Shown here piece by piece: positions 42,602 to 54,246 of a stretch of 64,000 nt of DNA (the stretch's first letter is position 1; the number at the start of each line of letters is the position of its first letter). Where the stretch lies: NCBI GenBank assembly GCA_023078685.1, contig JALGAS010000007.1:2728001-2792000 (forward strand). The letters run 5' to 3'. The notes beneath the pieces were generated by a model. It made no database searches. It saw only the letters and a program-made list of their open reading frames with translations, and was not told the origin of the DNA. Made by a program: the position numbers and the translations under genes. The DNA comes from Neopestalotiopsis rosae. Taxonomy: Eukaryota > Ascomycota > Sordariomycetes > Amphisphaeriales > Sporocadaceae.

Positions 42602-44011
42602 TCAAGTATCCACTGACTTGTCCGTGCATGCCTTTTGCCGCAAACAACTCTCCATGAAGCGCAGAATCGCGTCGGCTTGTGCGGTGTCTTCAGTCCCGAT
42701 CGACAAGACGTTGCTGCAGAAAATCCGTCAGCCAGATGCTTTGTGGGTAAGACAGAGCCTCCCTGAGACAGCTCACCTGAGATGATTATGGCCCTTGATA
42801 ACTTCGAAAATGGGAAGAGACCCGGTGGGCTTACTCCTAGCACGGTAGGCATTGAAGAACATGGTTGTGGCGTCTGCCGTTTCGGGGCTATTCTGTGTTT
42901 TAGCGCTTGCCGCTAAACAATATTGGTGCTAACTTACACTTCCCATTCTACTGAGCCAAGATAGATAGGCAATACAGTGGAGTCCCTAACATTTGTTATT
43001 TTAGTCCGAATCATTATAGCATTTGGTTTCTTCCAGTGAAGGATAGGCAACTCACAGCAAGGGAGAGTCTTCTGGTAGTTGCTGAAACAGACCAAGAGCA
43101 GACCTTGGCTGGGGAAAAAGTCAGCGATTGAACTTTTGACGGGTTTGAAGGCTTGCCACTAACGCCCCAAACATCTTTCGAATCCGTCCCATAGTAACTG
43201 CGGATCGTTTTGTTTCTGACAGGCTTCCTGATATCGTACCAAAATGGTACATCGAGTAAGAGGACTCCGGCCACAGGAGGGAAGAGCGGCTGTCGAGGAA
43301 TCCTTTCTGGGTCGCCTAGAACATCCGTCAGCCGAAACGATGTCGCTATTTTCTCTTGGCGGACCTGCTGTCTCATGCTCACCGCCTGCGTAGAGGTTCA
43401 TCGCTACGTGTGCTCCACCTGAGGAATGTCCGAAGAGGAAGACCTTCTCTGTCGAGCCTCCACCAAATTCTGGTTTGGAAGTATTATCGTAAACCCATTG
43501 TCGGGCGAGTTGCATATCATTGGCTCCGCCCGGATACTGTACATTGGGGACAAGTTGATGGTTGACTACAACGGTCACGACTCCCCTATCTGCGAAGAAG
43601 TAGCCAATGTTTGCGTAACACTACCCAAAAATTAGTCTTTCGCTGAACAGCGCAGATCTCCTTTCTCCAAGAGCATCGTCTGTACCTTTTCGCTCCAGGC
43701 CTTGTCGCCAGAGAAGAATCCGCCACCGTGGACATAAATCAAGACCGTCCTATCTTTGCCGTCTCCACGGGGAACGTAGACATCGAGCCGGTTTCTTTCT
43801 GCAGGCCCATACGTCTCATCCTTCTTGACTCTGATGTCTGATGGAAATGGTTGATACAGGGGCTCGTACAAATCGCGCCATTTCTAGATCATGTGGTCAA
43901 TACAACATGTCGCATGTATGGCACGGCATCAGAGGTTCCTGCACTCACTTCTTCGTCGCCCAAATTGAAGGTAGTGGTTTGTTTTCTGATTTCTGCAAAG
44001 ACAGCATCCAT
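42602..44011 (-). CDS. Alpha/beta hydrolase (HSL/kynurenine-formamidase-type esterase), 324 aa, 8 exons
   Basis: Minus-strand exons: 43949-44011, 43686-43883, 43383-43620, 43164-43315, 43056-43108, 42938-42985, 42777-42887, 42602-42713; 325 codons. The oxyanion motif VLIYVHGGGFFSGDK, the nucleophile elbow FLFGHSSGGAH and the terminal GHNHLS, which holds the probable catalytic His, define an alpha/beta hydrolase of the BD-FAE/HSL type. There is no signal peptide, so it should be cytosolic. Small exons (48 and 53 nt) are joined by canonical GT-AG introns; one donor is GTTAGT. It probably splits a small ester or amide. It is divergent from the flavin dehydrogenase gene, which supports membership in the same cluster. 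A formamidase-like role is an alternative. Confidence 0.88.
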
Positions 44012-44497
44012 TTTTCTCGTTATCGGAATTGGAACCAGGCTGTAGTATTCATGAATGCATTCCTACTCAGTGCATGGCCAAAATTTTGCTCTTCCCGAAG
44101 AGATGAGCTTGCCCATCCTTTGATCTATTGTTAATCGGCTAAGTGAGATAAGATCCGGGTATGTACCCGGAAGCGCCCCCTCCATAGTGGACCAGTAATG
44201 GGAAGCCGATTGAAGGGCGATAAGCAGAGATGCCGGATATGTACTACCCTGCATGTAAGTATACCTACTCCAATTCGTTTAAGCAATCTTGGCGATGTAC
44301 GTTTCAACATCGGAGTCGGATCATTGCTGCGAGGCATCGTCATGTCTAGCGGAGTGCCGAGCGATCGGCGTTGAGATCAGGTCCTCCACCGACTCTAAAG
44401 CGTCAGGCGGTCATATAAACATGCAAGGCAAATAGTGACATTCATCTCGACCGTATGCGGACTTTGCAGCAACCTTCGCCCCAAGGGACAAGATACA
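44012..44497. promoter_or_regulatory. Divergent promoter between hydrolase and FMN dehydrogenase genes
   Basis: About 490 bp between two divergent start codons. It contains GCCGA-N4-TCGGC at 44356-44369, an inverted pair of CCG/CGG half-sites of the kind bound by Zn2Cys6 dimers. The Zn2Cys6 gene at 46779 is a natural candidate regulator. The link is inference. Confidence 0.45.
44356..44369. promoter_or_regulatory. Candidate Zn2Cys6 binding site, GCCGA-N4-TCGGC
   Basis: A perfect 5-bp inverted repeat around four bases, giving CCG-N6-CGG. Such paired triplets are typical targets of binuclear zinc cluster dimers. One such site can occur by chance. Confidence 0.3.
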
Positions 44498-46277
44498 ATG
44501 GCCATGTTATTGCTGTGAGTAATCATGCAAATCAAGTGCAGTCACTATTCGCTGATTCCAGGAATCCTAGATCAGATGTTCAACAGCATAAGTCAAAGGA
44601 AAGTTGCTGGATCATAATCGACAGTGCCGTTTACGATGTGACAGATTTTTTGACGTCTCACCCCGGCGGCTCAGGCACCATACTGAGATACGCTGGTAAA
44701 GACGCCACTGAGGCTTTTGCGCAAATACATCCGGATGATACATTAGAAAAGTATCTCAAACCTGAGTAGGTCGCATTGGTTTCTTGACACTATTGTCCTT
44801 TCAATTTGCTGAAAATATTGTAATAGGCAGCGGATCGGATGGGTGTCGGCTTCAGACGGAACCTCGCCGTCGCCGAAAACCCCAGCTCTGCCATTAGTGA
44901 AACGGAAAGTCAAACTTTCGAGTATCATTAGCATATCAGACTTTGAAAAGGCGGCCAAAGCAGTGCTTCCATTGAGAGCTTTCGCTTGTGAGTCTACTCG
45001 GCTTACTTCCGCAGCATTTGACTCGACTAACAAATAGCCTTCTCAGTCCTCGCGACTGGTGCCGAGGACCAATTGGCGTCGTCATGGAATCGCATGAGCT
45101 GGCAGTATGCGCGATTCCGGCCAAGAGTACTACGACCGATAGAGCATGTTGACACGAGTTGCAACATCATGGGCAGCAATTTCTCTGTCCCCTTCTTCAT
45201 TTGTCCTGCAGGCGGCGCCAAACTTGCCAATCCGGCTGGAGAAGTATTGATCACGAGTGCAGCCGCCAAATATGGAGTTTTGCACTGGGTTTGCAATGGC
45301 GCCGGCTGCACGCCACGAGAGATTGCAGGTGCCAGTGCCGGGGATCAGGCACTCTATTGGCAGATTTATCCCAAATCCGACTTGAGCATATCGGAGCAAG
45401 AAGTGCGCAACGCTGTTGCTCTCGGGTACAAGGGCTTCGCCTTGACAGTCGACGCAATATGCGCAGGTAAAAGGGAATATGATATGCGAGTTGCAATTGC
45501 AGAAGAAGAAGAAGAAGAAGAAGAAGAAGAAGAAGAAGAAGAAGAAAAAATGGAAGCAGATGAAAGCGATGGCCAAGATGGTGAATCCGAGAACCATCAA
45601 CGAGAACCTACAATCAAGAGGCCGTAAGTTGTATTACATATCTCCGAGACTCCCTCCATACTCTTTATACTTGACAGCTAAGCAAGGACTCGCAACACAG
45701 ACCGGTGTGGTCCAAGTTCGACTGGGTCTCGGCGGTCGAGTGGCTTAGAGATATCACCGACCTCCCGATAGCCATCAAGGGCATCCAATGCTGGGAAGAT
45801 GCCCAACTGTGCATGCAATTTGGCGTTCATCCTTGGCTTTCAAATCACGGTGGACGGCAACTAGACGGGGCACCATCAGCGATCGAGACGCTGATTGAGA
45901 TGCGCAAAAACTGCCCTCGGGTATTTGACACGTGCGACGTTATCGTGGACGGTGGCATCGAGAGGGGCGCAGACATTGTCAAGGCTTTGGCGATGGGCGC
46001 AAAAGCTGTCGGTCTCGGTCGCGCGTTCCTCTATGCCCTCGTTTTCGGAGAAGCTGGAGTGATCAAGGCTATGAGAATTCTGCAGCATGAGATAGAGGTG
46101 ACAATGTCTCTTCTCGGGGTGCAAAGCCTGAGCGAGCTCAATCCCTCATATGTACGTGTAAATGGCTTCAGACAGCCAGTTTTCTTGACCAGTCTCGAAA
46201 ACAGTCACTGACAATTCCTCCAGGTTGACACTACGGGGCTCTTGTACGCAGCGCCCCTGCATCGGGCGAAACTTTAG
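44498..46277 (+). CDS. Cytochrome b5-FMN 2-hydroxyacid dehydrogenase (flavocytochrome b2-like), 487 aa
   Basis: Exons: 44498-44514, 44562-44765, 44827-44987, 45047-45623, 45701-46151, 46224-46277; 488 codons. An N-terminal cytochrome b5 domain (VYDVTDFLTSHPGG, then QIHPDDT with the second heme His) leads to an FMN-binding barrel. The b2 catalytic set is visible: Tyr in WQIYPKSD, Asp in LTVDAI, Arg in GKREYD, Lys in AIKGIQC, His and Arg in SNHGGRQLD. Such enzymes oxidise L-lactate or related 2-hydroxyacids. No mitochondrial presequence is evident, so it may be cytosolic. A run of about 15 Glu from a GAA repeat sits in the loop that is flexible and protease-sensitive in yeast b2. The start is uncertain: ATG 44498 needs a 47-nt intron; ATG 44455 is an unspliced alternative. 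Confidence 0.87.
45502..45547 (+). repeat. GAA trinucleotide microsatellite in coding sequence
   Basis: About 15 uninterrupted GAA codons encode poly-Glu inside the flavin domain of the dehydrogenase, followed by an AAAAAATGG end. Length changes would stay in frame. Confidence 0.95.
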
Positions 46278-46778
46278 GGGCGGCAGGTTTAGCGCCGACT
46301 GCTGCTGTAGAGACTGCACCGCACTCTTTGGTACCTGAGTGCACTTGACCGAATTCATCAAAATGTGTAATATAACATATTAGCTACACGTTATAGGCGG
46401 AATGTCACAAGCTGCAAGGAATTGGAATACTACGTTGTTCATCACTCTACTTCGCTTGAATCACACAGGATGCATGTCAGTCATTGGCTCATGGCTGGCT
46501 GTCGAATGGAAGATCACCTACGAGGTGAAAAAGACGCGGATATTACCCCTGTACCGATAGCCGAACTACGGCGCTAAAAAGCACCCGGGTCACCTAGAAG
46601 ATAGCTGGTATCAGTGCATTATCCGGGCGCAATGATTCGGAGCCAGCGAAACTAATCATTGCATATTATGTCATGTAAATCCGAGTAGGCAATGTCCGTT
46701 CATGAAATTTATCCACTGCGTCTTCTCGGATCTACACTTATCAACACAAAGTCAAGATCCGGGGCCAAGGACTAAATC
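46278..46778. promoter_or_regulatory. Promoter region of the Zn2Cys6 gene
   Basis: About 500 bp between the dehydrogenase stop and the regulator start, both on the plus strand. No gene or recognisable operator is seen. Confidence 0.4.
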
Positions 46779-48978
46779 ATGCCACGACCGAGAGTGCGGC
46801 CCGAGGAGAGACAACGATCGGAACGGGCTTGCGCTGCGTGCAAAGCTTCCAAGATAAGATGCGACTCTCAGATTCCGTGCAAAGCATGTGTCCGACGCAA
46901 AAGGTCTCAGTACTGCGTCTACACGCACCTTGATAGGCGACGTCATCGTCACCGCCAGGAGAATAGGCCACAGAGTGTCCCGCCGCCTGGGTCGACATCG
47001 TCTGCCGAGTCCAATGCAAGCCATGGTAGGACGGTTGATTCTCACAGTCCAGCCGCCTCTGCTTCGTCTCGACGGCATGTCAACGTCGCAACATTGTTAT
47101 CAGAACAAGTACAACAGTCGCCGGTGAATCAAGCCTGCAAACCAGTAAATGCGGCTCGTGTTGCTGGAGGTGAATACTAACCCCCCTCACAATTTCAACA
47201 TGACTTGGTGCGGCAGCTAATGGCAAGGTTCAGGTGATGCTGGGGAACCTGCATCATTTTCCTTTCTACATTTTCTCCGAAAGACCTTACGGCCATTTGT
47301 AGGCTCCACTAGCTTTACCGACGATAGTAACGATGGCGCCTTTCCCGGAGTGAATTTGGAAAACGTTGTAGACGAGACGCACGACATGCCTCCAGATCGT
47401 CTTCGTGATTTACTCAATTTCTACTTGCAAGCGGTCCGTCAAATCTTGCGCAACAATTCTGACGGAAGTGATACTGACATTTGAACAAGACGGAAGGCCT
47501 ATTTGACCTCTTCACCGACGATGAGATGAACAGACTACTAGCCAAGAGGACTGGGAATCCGGGGCAGGATCCTGGACTGAGCGAAGACCTTGCCGTTCTG
47601 GACCTCATATTGGCCATTGGCGCACAAACGCACCCAGAATATCAGTCAACTCCGCATATTGCCACTTCATTCATGCTCAGAGCGAAACAAGTCGCCTTCG
47701 ACGGAATGTTGGCGAACCCGAGCACCAAGTTAGTACGACTCTTTCTGCTGCTGGCATTCTTTATGCTAGGCGCTAGCCATCGCAACGCTGCTTCAATGTA
47801 CATGGGCATAGCGGCACGCGCGGCGATAATCATCGGCCTGCACCAAGAAGATCACTACCGATGGCTTTCTGACGAGAGCGAAAGCGATGCCAGGTAGATG
47901 GACGAAGCAATTGCCAATAGTGCCATGAGCTGACAATAACAGGATGCGTACCTGGAATAGTCTTAGGATACTAGACGTTCTCGCTGGCTTCATCATTGGC
48001 CGCCCACAACATATACCTCAAGTCTGGCATCGCATCCCGTCCGAACGTCGTCGCAGTACCTTTACTGCTATACTCGAGGGATGTCAATTAGTTGAGGTTA
48101 CGGTCCAAACTCTGCGTTCAGGAAATGTTCTACATGTGCCCACCGCAGAAGGACTACTCAGGGGTCTGCGAGAATGGATCCAGGGTCTTCCGAATGCGTC
48201 ACGAAACTTCGCGTACAGTACTGGCGTCGAGCTTAATCCAGAGAAGCGGCGGGCTCTAGTTGGCAGTATCCACATCTCTTGCGTATACTATTTCGCAGTG
48301 ATGCTCATCACTAGACCGTTTCTCATCGCCTACCTCGTGTCGAGGCTGCGCGGCAGAGCACCTGATCACTTGATCGTAGACCCGGATGAGGCGACCGATG
48401 TCAGTATCAAGAATCACGAAGTATCCAAACTGGCACAAGTATGTGTTGGATCAGTGGTATACCTGACGGAAATGCTGCAACGGCTACAGAAGCTCGGCTT
48501 TGTCTATGGGAATTTGTGCCTGCTTCAGTAAGTGGACCGCCTCGTCAAATGGCGGCGCTGTATAGCCAGACTGATTTGTGTTCCAAGGTCCTGGATTTTT
48601 GGATCTGGTCTGGTCTTGGGGTTTTCCAAGTTCGCCGGTGAGCCGCGGCAAGACATTGATAACGGTTTCGAAGCCAGCCTAAGTTTACTCGAGGATATGG
48701 CACAGTCGAGTCCCCAGGCCAAGTTTTACCACCATGCACTGCAAAGCTTTTCCGAAACTGTGGTGCGCTACCGTCAACGCGTGGCCAGGGAAGTCCAGAA
48801 TACAGTTCAAGATTATGTGGAACATGTGCTAGTTATTGAGACGTCGCAGACCAATGCAGAGCTCGAGAATGACATGGCAAGTCTGTTCGATTTGGCCGAG
48901 TTCGAAAGTCAACTAGATACTCAGGATCTCGTTTTTGAGTTGAACCAATTCGAGAAGCTCTTCTACACGGTAGAATAA
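46779..48978 (+). CDS. Zn2Cys6 transcription factor, 633 aa
   Basis: Exons: 46779-47169, 47303-47433, 47490-47893, 47943-48527, 48588-48978; 634 codons. The N-terminus has the binuclear zinc cluster CAACKASKIRC and DSQIPCKACVRRKRSQYC (residues about 17-45), then a basic linker and Ser-rich stretch. The middle carries the fungal-specific regulator domain (fungal_trans): FYLQATEGLFDLFTDDEMNR, SHRNAASMYMGIAARAAII, RMRTWNSLRILDVLAGFIIG and SWIFGSGLVLGFSKFAGEP. The 133-nt first intron and the GTCCGT donor after residue 174 are the least certain joints. It acts in the nucleus on CGG-type sites. It lies between the flavin dehydrogenase and GMC genes on the same strand and is the likely local regulator. 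Confidence 0.87.
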
Positions 48979-49440
48979 TGATTTCATAAAAAGTCTCCCC
49001 ACGGAGGGGGGAAAAAACCACGACCCACAAAATTATTTTGTCATCATTTGCACCATTATCCCAAAACGGCGATTTCCGATCAATGTGCATCATTATTATG
49101 CGGATTTTAATAATATGATCATAATACCATGTATGTACCTGGATACTCCACGGCTGGATTAACATGCAGTCAGCTTAGTGCAGCACCCAATGCGCCTATA
49201 AGCTGGTCTGATCATGAGGGGATTTCACTGTGCCACGTCCCTACAGGACCCTCCTGGACAAAATCGGGTCTTGCGGGAATGAACAGTGGCCCAGACGCAT
49301 TTCGTCGCGGCAGGATCTTATGTCAGCCCCTCAAAATATGGATATACTCATGATAGGTCTTATCTCCAAATAAATAAGGCGAGATACCTGGGTCTTTCAA
49401 TTCTCAAATTCACAAGTTGTTTCCATGCCAAATTGTGAAA
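48979..49440. promoter_or_regulatory. Promoter region of the GMC oxidoreductase gene
   Basis: About 460 bp between two plus-strand genes, AT-rich in its first half (ATTATTATG, TTTAATAATATG). No gene is seen; no specific operator was recognised. Confidence 0.4.
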
Positions 49441-51392
49441 ATGGCGGCTCAAAAGGATACCTCTTCCACTGTCGGCTTGGATGATGAGCTCTTCGATTAC
49501 GTTGTAGTCGGAGGCGGAACCTCAGGGCTCGTGGTTGCTTCGAGGCTCACTGAGGACGAGAAAGTTCGTGTGCTCGTTCTCGAAGCTGGTGCCAATCGTC
49601 TCGATGACCCCAAAATCACCATTCAAGCCCTCGCCCCTTCGACTTATCATGACCCAGACTACGACTGGTGCTTGACGACTGAGCCTCAGGTGAGGAACAA
49701 GAATCGCACTCCAACTCTCTTGCTATATTGATAATCTTAGGTTGAGCTTGACAATCGAAGGCTGGCCCAGCCGATCGGTAAAACTCTAGGTGGCTCTTCA
49801 GCGTAGGTGCCCTTTCCAATCTCAAGGCCACCTGAATCCATGCTCACGCAAAGTCCTTCAGAATTAACCTTGGAATGGTCATTTACCCATCAAAGTCCGG
49901 CTTCGACGCATGGGAGAGAGCAGGCAACCCGGGCTGGGGATGGGACGCGATGGAGAGCTACTTTCGCAAGTTCCACACTTTTACAGAGCCCCAGCCAAAG
50001 CTGAAGGAAGAGCTCATGCTTGACTTTCTGAGCGGGAAACACGGCAGGGACGGACCTCTCCAAGTCTCTTACGGTAGCGAAGAGGGATTTCCTCCCTTTG
50101 CCGCAGCTTGGCCAAGGGCATGGGCCAAGCTCGGCCAGGCAATCGACAGTGATCCGATCGCCGGTGTCTCTGTCGGGGCTTTCAACAATGCGGCTTCGCT
50201 TGACCCAATCACGAGAGAGAGGAGTCATGCCGGTAATACCTACTATGCTGACAGAGCTGCTCAAAGGCCGAATCTGCGAGTAGTCACCGAGGCACTAGTC
50301 GAGAAGATTCTGTTGACGGAGCAGAGCAGCCCCAGAAGCACCAACGGACTCAAGGCCACAGGTGTTGAATTCACACGAAAGGATGGCCAAAAGCGCCGAA
50401 TTACTGCTCAGCGTGAAGTTATTCTCGCCGCGGGAGCAGTCAAGACGCCGCAGCTTCTCGAGGTCTCGGGCATCGGCAACAAGGACCTGCTCGAGAAACA
50501 TGGAAACGCATGTCTCTTGAACAACCCCAACGTTGGCGAAAACCTCCAAGATCACGGCTTCGTACCATTTTCCTGGGAGGTGCAGGACCCCATGACCTCG
50601 GGCGATCAGATGCGCAACCCCGACGTGGCCAAGATGTGCATGGACGCGTTCCAGACGGCCAGGGCGGGCCCCTTCTCGGTCAACGCCCTCGCGTCGGCCT
50701 TTTTCCCACTGCAGAACGCCGACGACATGTTACCCATCGCCGTTGGTCCGCTGCTGGAAGAGCTCGGCCACGGCGACGCGCAGCCGAGCGTCCTGCGGGA
50801 ACAGATCTGCGCGCCCGGCGACTGCTCGGCGCAGTTCACGCTGGGGTGCTTCCACGTCAACCCCAATCCGGGAGACGTGCCCGCGCAGATCTACGGGCTC
50901 GGCACCCCGGGGTACTACGCCAGCGCCGTGGCCGTCCTGAACCACCCCTTTAGCCGCGGGTCCGTGCACATCAAGTCGGCCGACGCGGGCGCGCCGCCGG
51001 CGCTTGACCCGAGGGCCATGTCGCACCCGCTGGACCTCGAGCTGCACGCCCGCCACGTGCTCCTGCTCGAGAAGATCCGCGACACGGAGCCGTTCCGCGG
51101 GCTCTTCAAGGAGGGCGGAAAGCGCCTCCACAATGACGGTCAGAGGGTCGAGACGCTGGAGCAGGCGAAACGGGCCGTGAAGAGCAGGTATACGCCCCAC
51201 TACCACTTATGTGGGACGGCCGCCATGTTGCCGAGGGAGGCAGGTGGTGTGGTGGATACGGAACTCAGGGTGTACGGCGTGGATGGACTTAGAATCGTGG
51301 ATGCCAGTATTTTCCCGCTGATCCCGAGGGGCAATATTCAAAGCTCCGTCTATGCTGTGGCTGAGAGAGCTGCCGACTTATTGGTACAATAG
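49441..51392 (+). CDS. GMC-family FAD oxidoreductase (alcohol oxidase/dehydrogenase), 613 aa
   Basis: Exons 49441-49689, 49741-49802 and 49862-51392 give 613 aa. The N-terminal FAD-binding motif is YVVVGGGTSGLVVASRL. GMC signature 1 is seen in KTLGGSSAINLGM and signature 2 in LAAGAVKTPQLLEVSGIG. The C-terminus has HYHLCGTAAM, with the catalytic His pair position, and ASIFPLIPRGNIQSSVYAVAERAA. No signal peptide is seen, so it is likely intracellular. Relatives oxidise choline, aryl alcohols, hydroxymethylfurfural or other primary alcohols. In this block it could make an aldehyde or acid from an alcohol, with the neighbouring 2-hydroxyacid dehydrogenase and carriers. GC rises sharply after about 50550, but no frame break is seen. 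Substrate is unknown. Confidence 0.92.
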
Positions 51393-52839
51393 CCCGGTAA
51401 TAGCTTGATCAGCGTTTTGTTATTGGGAAAGCCATGATATAAAAATACTTAGAATCACGCCATGACGCATGCATGCATCCAAATACTACATATACTACCT
51501 TCTAATGGACAGTCCTCTGGCTGTCTACACTGTCTCAATGAGTGATGGAAACAAGTCAATATCCGTTGACATCAGGCGATAGAAAATTGACAGGGAAAAA
51601 AAAACAATCGCAACAGCTTCGTAAACATATGTAGCTACAAGCCCCCATCAGGTTTACATGGCTGAACAGGTCTAAAAGCTGCAATCATCACTTGTTATGG
51701 CACAATCACTGACGGTGATCAGACAGACTGTGACAGTGACGTAGTAGTATCCACCGCAGATCATCTGCTTTGTCACGGCTCATGTGAGAAAAAATTCATT
51801 TGGGTCTATTCCTTTGCGTGCTGCCTGGGACAAGCCCTGTTGCTCAGTCAGGTGGGCGAGCGTCTTGCTCCCAAGGCTATATAGGAACAAAGAAGCAAAC
51901 AACTCTCGCCTTCGGGCAATAGAATGGCGCAGTGGTCGAGTGGTGCGAAGTGAGATTATTAGAAAAGTATTTCTCGACATCATCTGTTCTGCTTTTGCTC
52001 CATGTCTTCTGGATCGATTATTCATTTACGAGTCTACATCGTATACATGAAAACAACTGCGACCTGATCTGTAGCAAATACAATTCGACATGCCCGCAAC
52101 GGGTTCCATTGGACTTCTACTCAATATGCCGCCAATCTGCTTTTCAAGATGGGCACGGAATGTCGCTTCACGCTAGCACTTGTAACAGCGAGTACATCTC
52201 AATCTGAATCGTCACTCGTTACGCTCAAGGCCTGTGGTAGTTACTTTTTATCAGGCAAATACATTCCAGCTTCGATAAACATTCATAGATGGTAAATAGT
52301 GCAATTACTATCCCCCACCCCCATCCCCCCATTTTTGGCATTCATGCTTCCTGGTTGAAAGTTATTCAATGGGTTCTTTGATACAAAGCAGATGTGCCTC
52401 ATTGTTTTTTCTTCCGAAATGTCTCCCCCCACAGCCGAAAATCTATGTATTGGTGGCTTGCGAGGATACCTAGATATTTCTGGCCACAGACCTTGACCCT
52501 TGTCGCCGTTAATAATGCCGTATGGCCCTGCGTAGCATGGAGGGCCAGATTGCCTTGGGGACATAAGCGTATGGCGTCATTCTCAAAGCTGATTAGACCC
52601 TGTCATTACTGATCCAGCCACTAATATTTCATTTTGGTGTAAAAGCCATAGTTCCACCGAATTCAGGCCATCAAATGGACGGTATTTGGAGCCGACTTTT
52701 GCTTTGCATTTCGCTTAGAGACTTCACTGGAGCTATCTTGATTGTTTCTTTAGCCAAAGGCTAAATAATCTATGAGAACAACGTATTATCGGTCAAGGAA
52801 AACAAAAAAAGAAAACAGAAAACGAGATGCAGGGTGTAT
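51393..52839. other. Convergent intergenic region with a dispersed repeat copy
   Basis: No gene supported over 1.4 kb. It holds repeat copy B (51782-51955). The rest has short AT-rich frames only and the 3' flanks of the GMC and MCT genes. Confidence 0.45.
51782..51955 (+). repeat. Dispersed repeat copy B
   Basis: Matches the minus-strand reading of 37947-38123 over about 175 bp, including TTGCTCAGTCAGGT, AGCGTCTTGCT and CGCCTTCGGGCAAT, ending in AATGGCGCAGTGGTCGAGTGG, an A-box-like sequence. Similarity fades soon after, and no B-box was seen here. Differences are mostly transitions. Confidence 0.7.
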
Positions 52840-54246
52840 TTAAAAACGATGCCTGACATGCCATCCTACAGCAAGGATTTTGGCGATAATAAATACGACG
52901 AGGCTGGCAATATAAATGGTGCCAGTCAATGTAATTAGCCCCCAGTACTTTCCTCCACAAGCCGCGATGATAACTCCTCCAATGGGATTGCCTGTCAGAC
53001 ACGCGAAACTGACCATAGTAAAGCAGGTTGCGTAGTAACGGCCGTAGTCCTGCGTCTTGCACAATTTCCCGATGCAGGTAGGCGTGATGCTGATATTGTT
53101 TCCGCTGGCAAAGCCAATTAGGATGGCAAAAATGACAATACCTGCTGTTGTATGCCCGAAAGGTAGCCACACAGCGAAACACGCAATGACAGACACGAGG
53201 ACTGACATGATATTCGAGTTGAATGGCCCTATACTATCCGCCCACCACCCAGGAAGTGTGCGACCTAAAAATGATGCCGCATTCAAGATCGTGAGAACTT
53301 CAAAGCTGAACTCCTGATCAAACCCCTGGGCTAAAGTATAGGAAGTAATATATGCCAGAGGAATGAAGAGGGAGAACTCCATAAGGAAGATCGCACATGC
53401 AGTAACTGCAAAAACCTTATTTTTGAAGATATGGATGTCCGGATGGACACTAGCATGTTTTGAAGGTTGCAACCGAGAACGCACCAGTAGGCAACTTACG
53501 ATGAGCAGTGCGAAACAAAGGAGGGCTAAGATGCGTACAGCCCAGAGCCAGCCATACCTTGGGTCTGCTGACAATTTCTGCAACAGTAGAGGAAAGATGA
53601 TACCTCCTATAGAGCCACCGCTACTCGCCACACCTGTTGCGAGACCCCGACGCCTGTAGAAGAAGTGCCCAACGGCTGCAATACACGGTGTGAAAAGCAG
53701 GGAGCATCCGATGCCGCATAAAATGCCAAAAACGACGAGGAAATGCCAATATTCTATATACCGTTAGCTACTCGTGGTATACTTGATAGTTTAAAGCCAG
53801 CTATCGCAACCCCCTTACCTGTGCAAATGCTTAACAGTATGATACCAGTGGTGATGCACAGACTGCCTGAGATGACGAGAATCCTCGGACCATGTTTGTC
53901 GAATATAGGTCCGATATAAATACCACCGAAAAAGGCCAGGAATGTGTACAGGGAAAATATCCATCCGATTTTGCTTTCATCAAATGCAATCAGCTGGTGC
54001 TGACTTACATAAGCCTGAAAGGCTGCGATTGTATTGGTGATCCCCAATGCAGCAAATCTGTCGCTTCTTTAGCTAGTTAACCATACGACAAGCGGATTGA
54101 GGGGTGTTCAAGCCATACGTGCCGCACCACGCACCGACGACAACCAACCATGCGTGCACACCACCTTCTGGGAAATCTTGGTCCATTTGGTCTTCATCAT
54201 GATGCTTTGTCCTGACCAAGTCGGGCTCGTCCTCTACCACAACCAT
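52840..54246 (-). CDS. MFS carrier, monocarboxylate porter (MCT) family, 426 aa
   Basis: Minus-strand exons 54119-54246, 53819-54057 and 52840-53753 give 426 aa. The N-terminus has the fungal MCT signature PEGGVHAWLVVVGAWCGTF, then ITNTIAAFQAYVSQHQL, SKIGWIFSLYTFLAFFGG and GPIFDKHGPRIL, the conserved loop 2-3 motif. Next comes GHFFYRRRGLATGVASSGGSIGG, characteristic of TM4-TM5 in this family. About 12 hydrophobic segments are expected. Yeast-type relatives move monocarboxylates, nicotinate or riboflavin, and many secondary-metabolite clusters carry one. It could carry lactate-like acids relevant to the nearby 2-hydroxyacid dehydrogenase. The intron between exons 1 and 2 is supported by the restored TFAALGIT reading. 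It closes the accessory block. Confidence 0.9.

Noticed and set aside
46152..46211. Read-through end of the FMN dehydrogenase at 46211
   Set aside because: A GTACGT donor and CTCCAG acceptor give the family-like end SYVDTTGLLYAAP instead.
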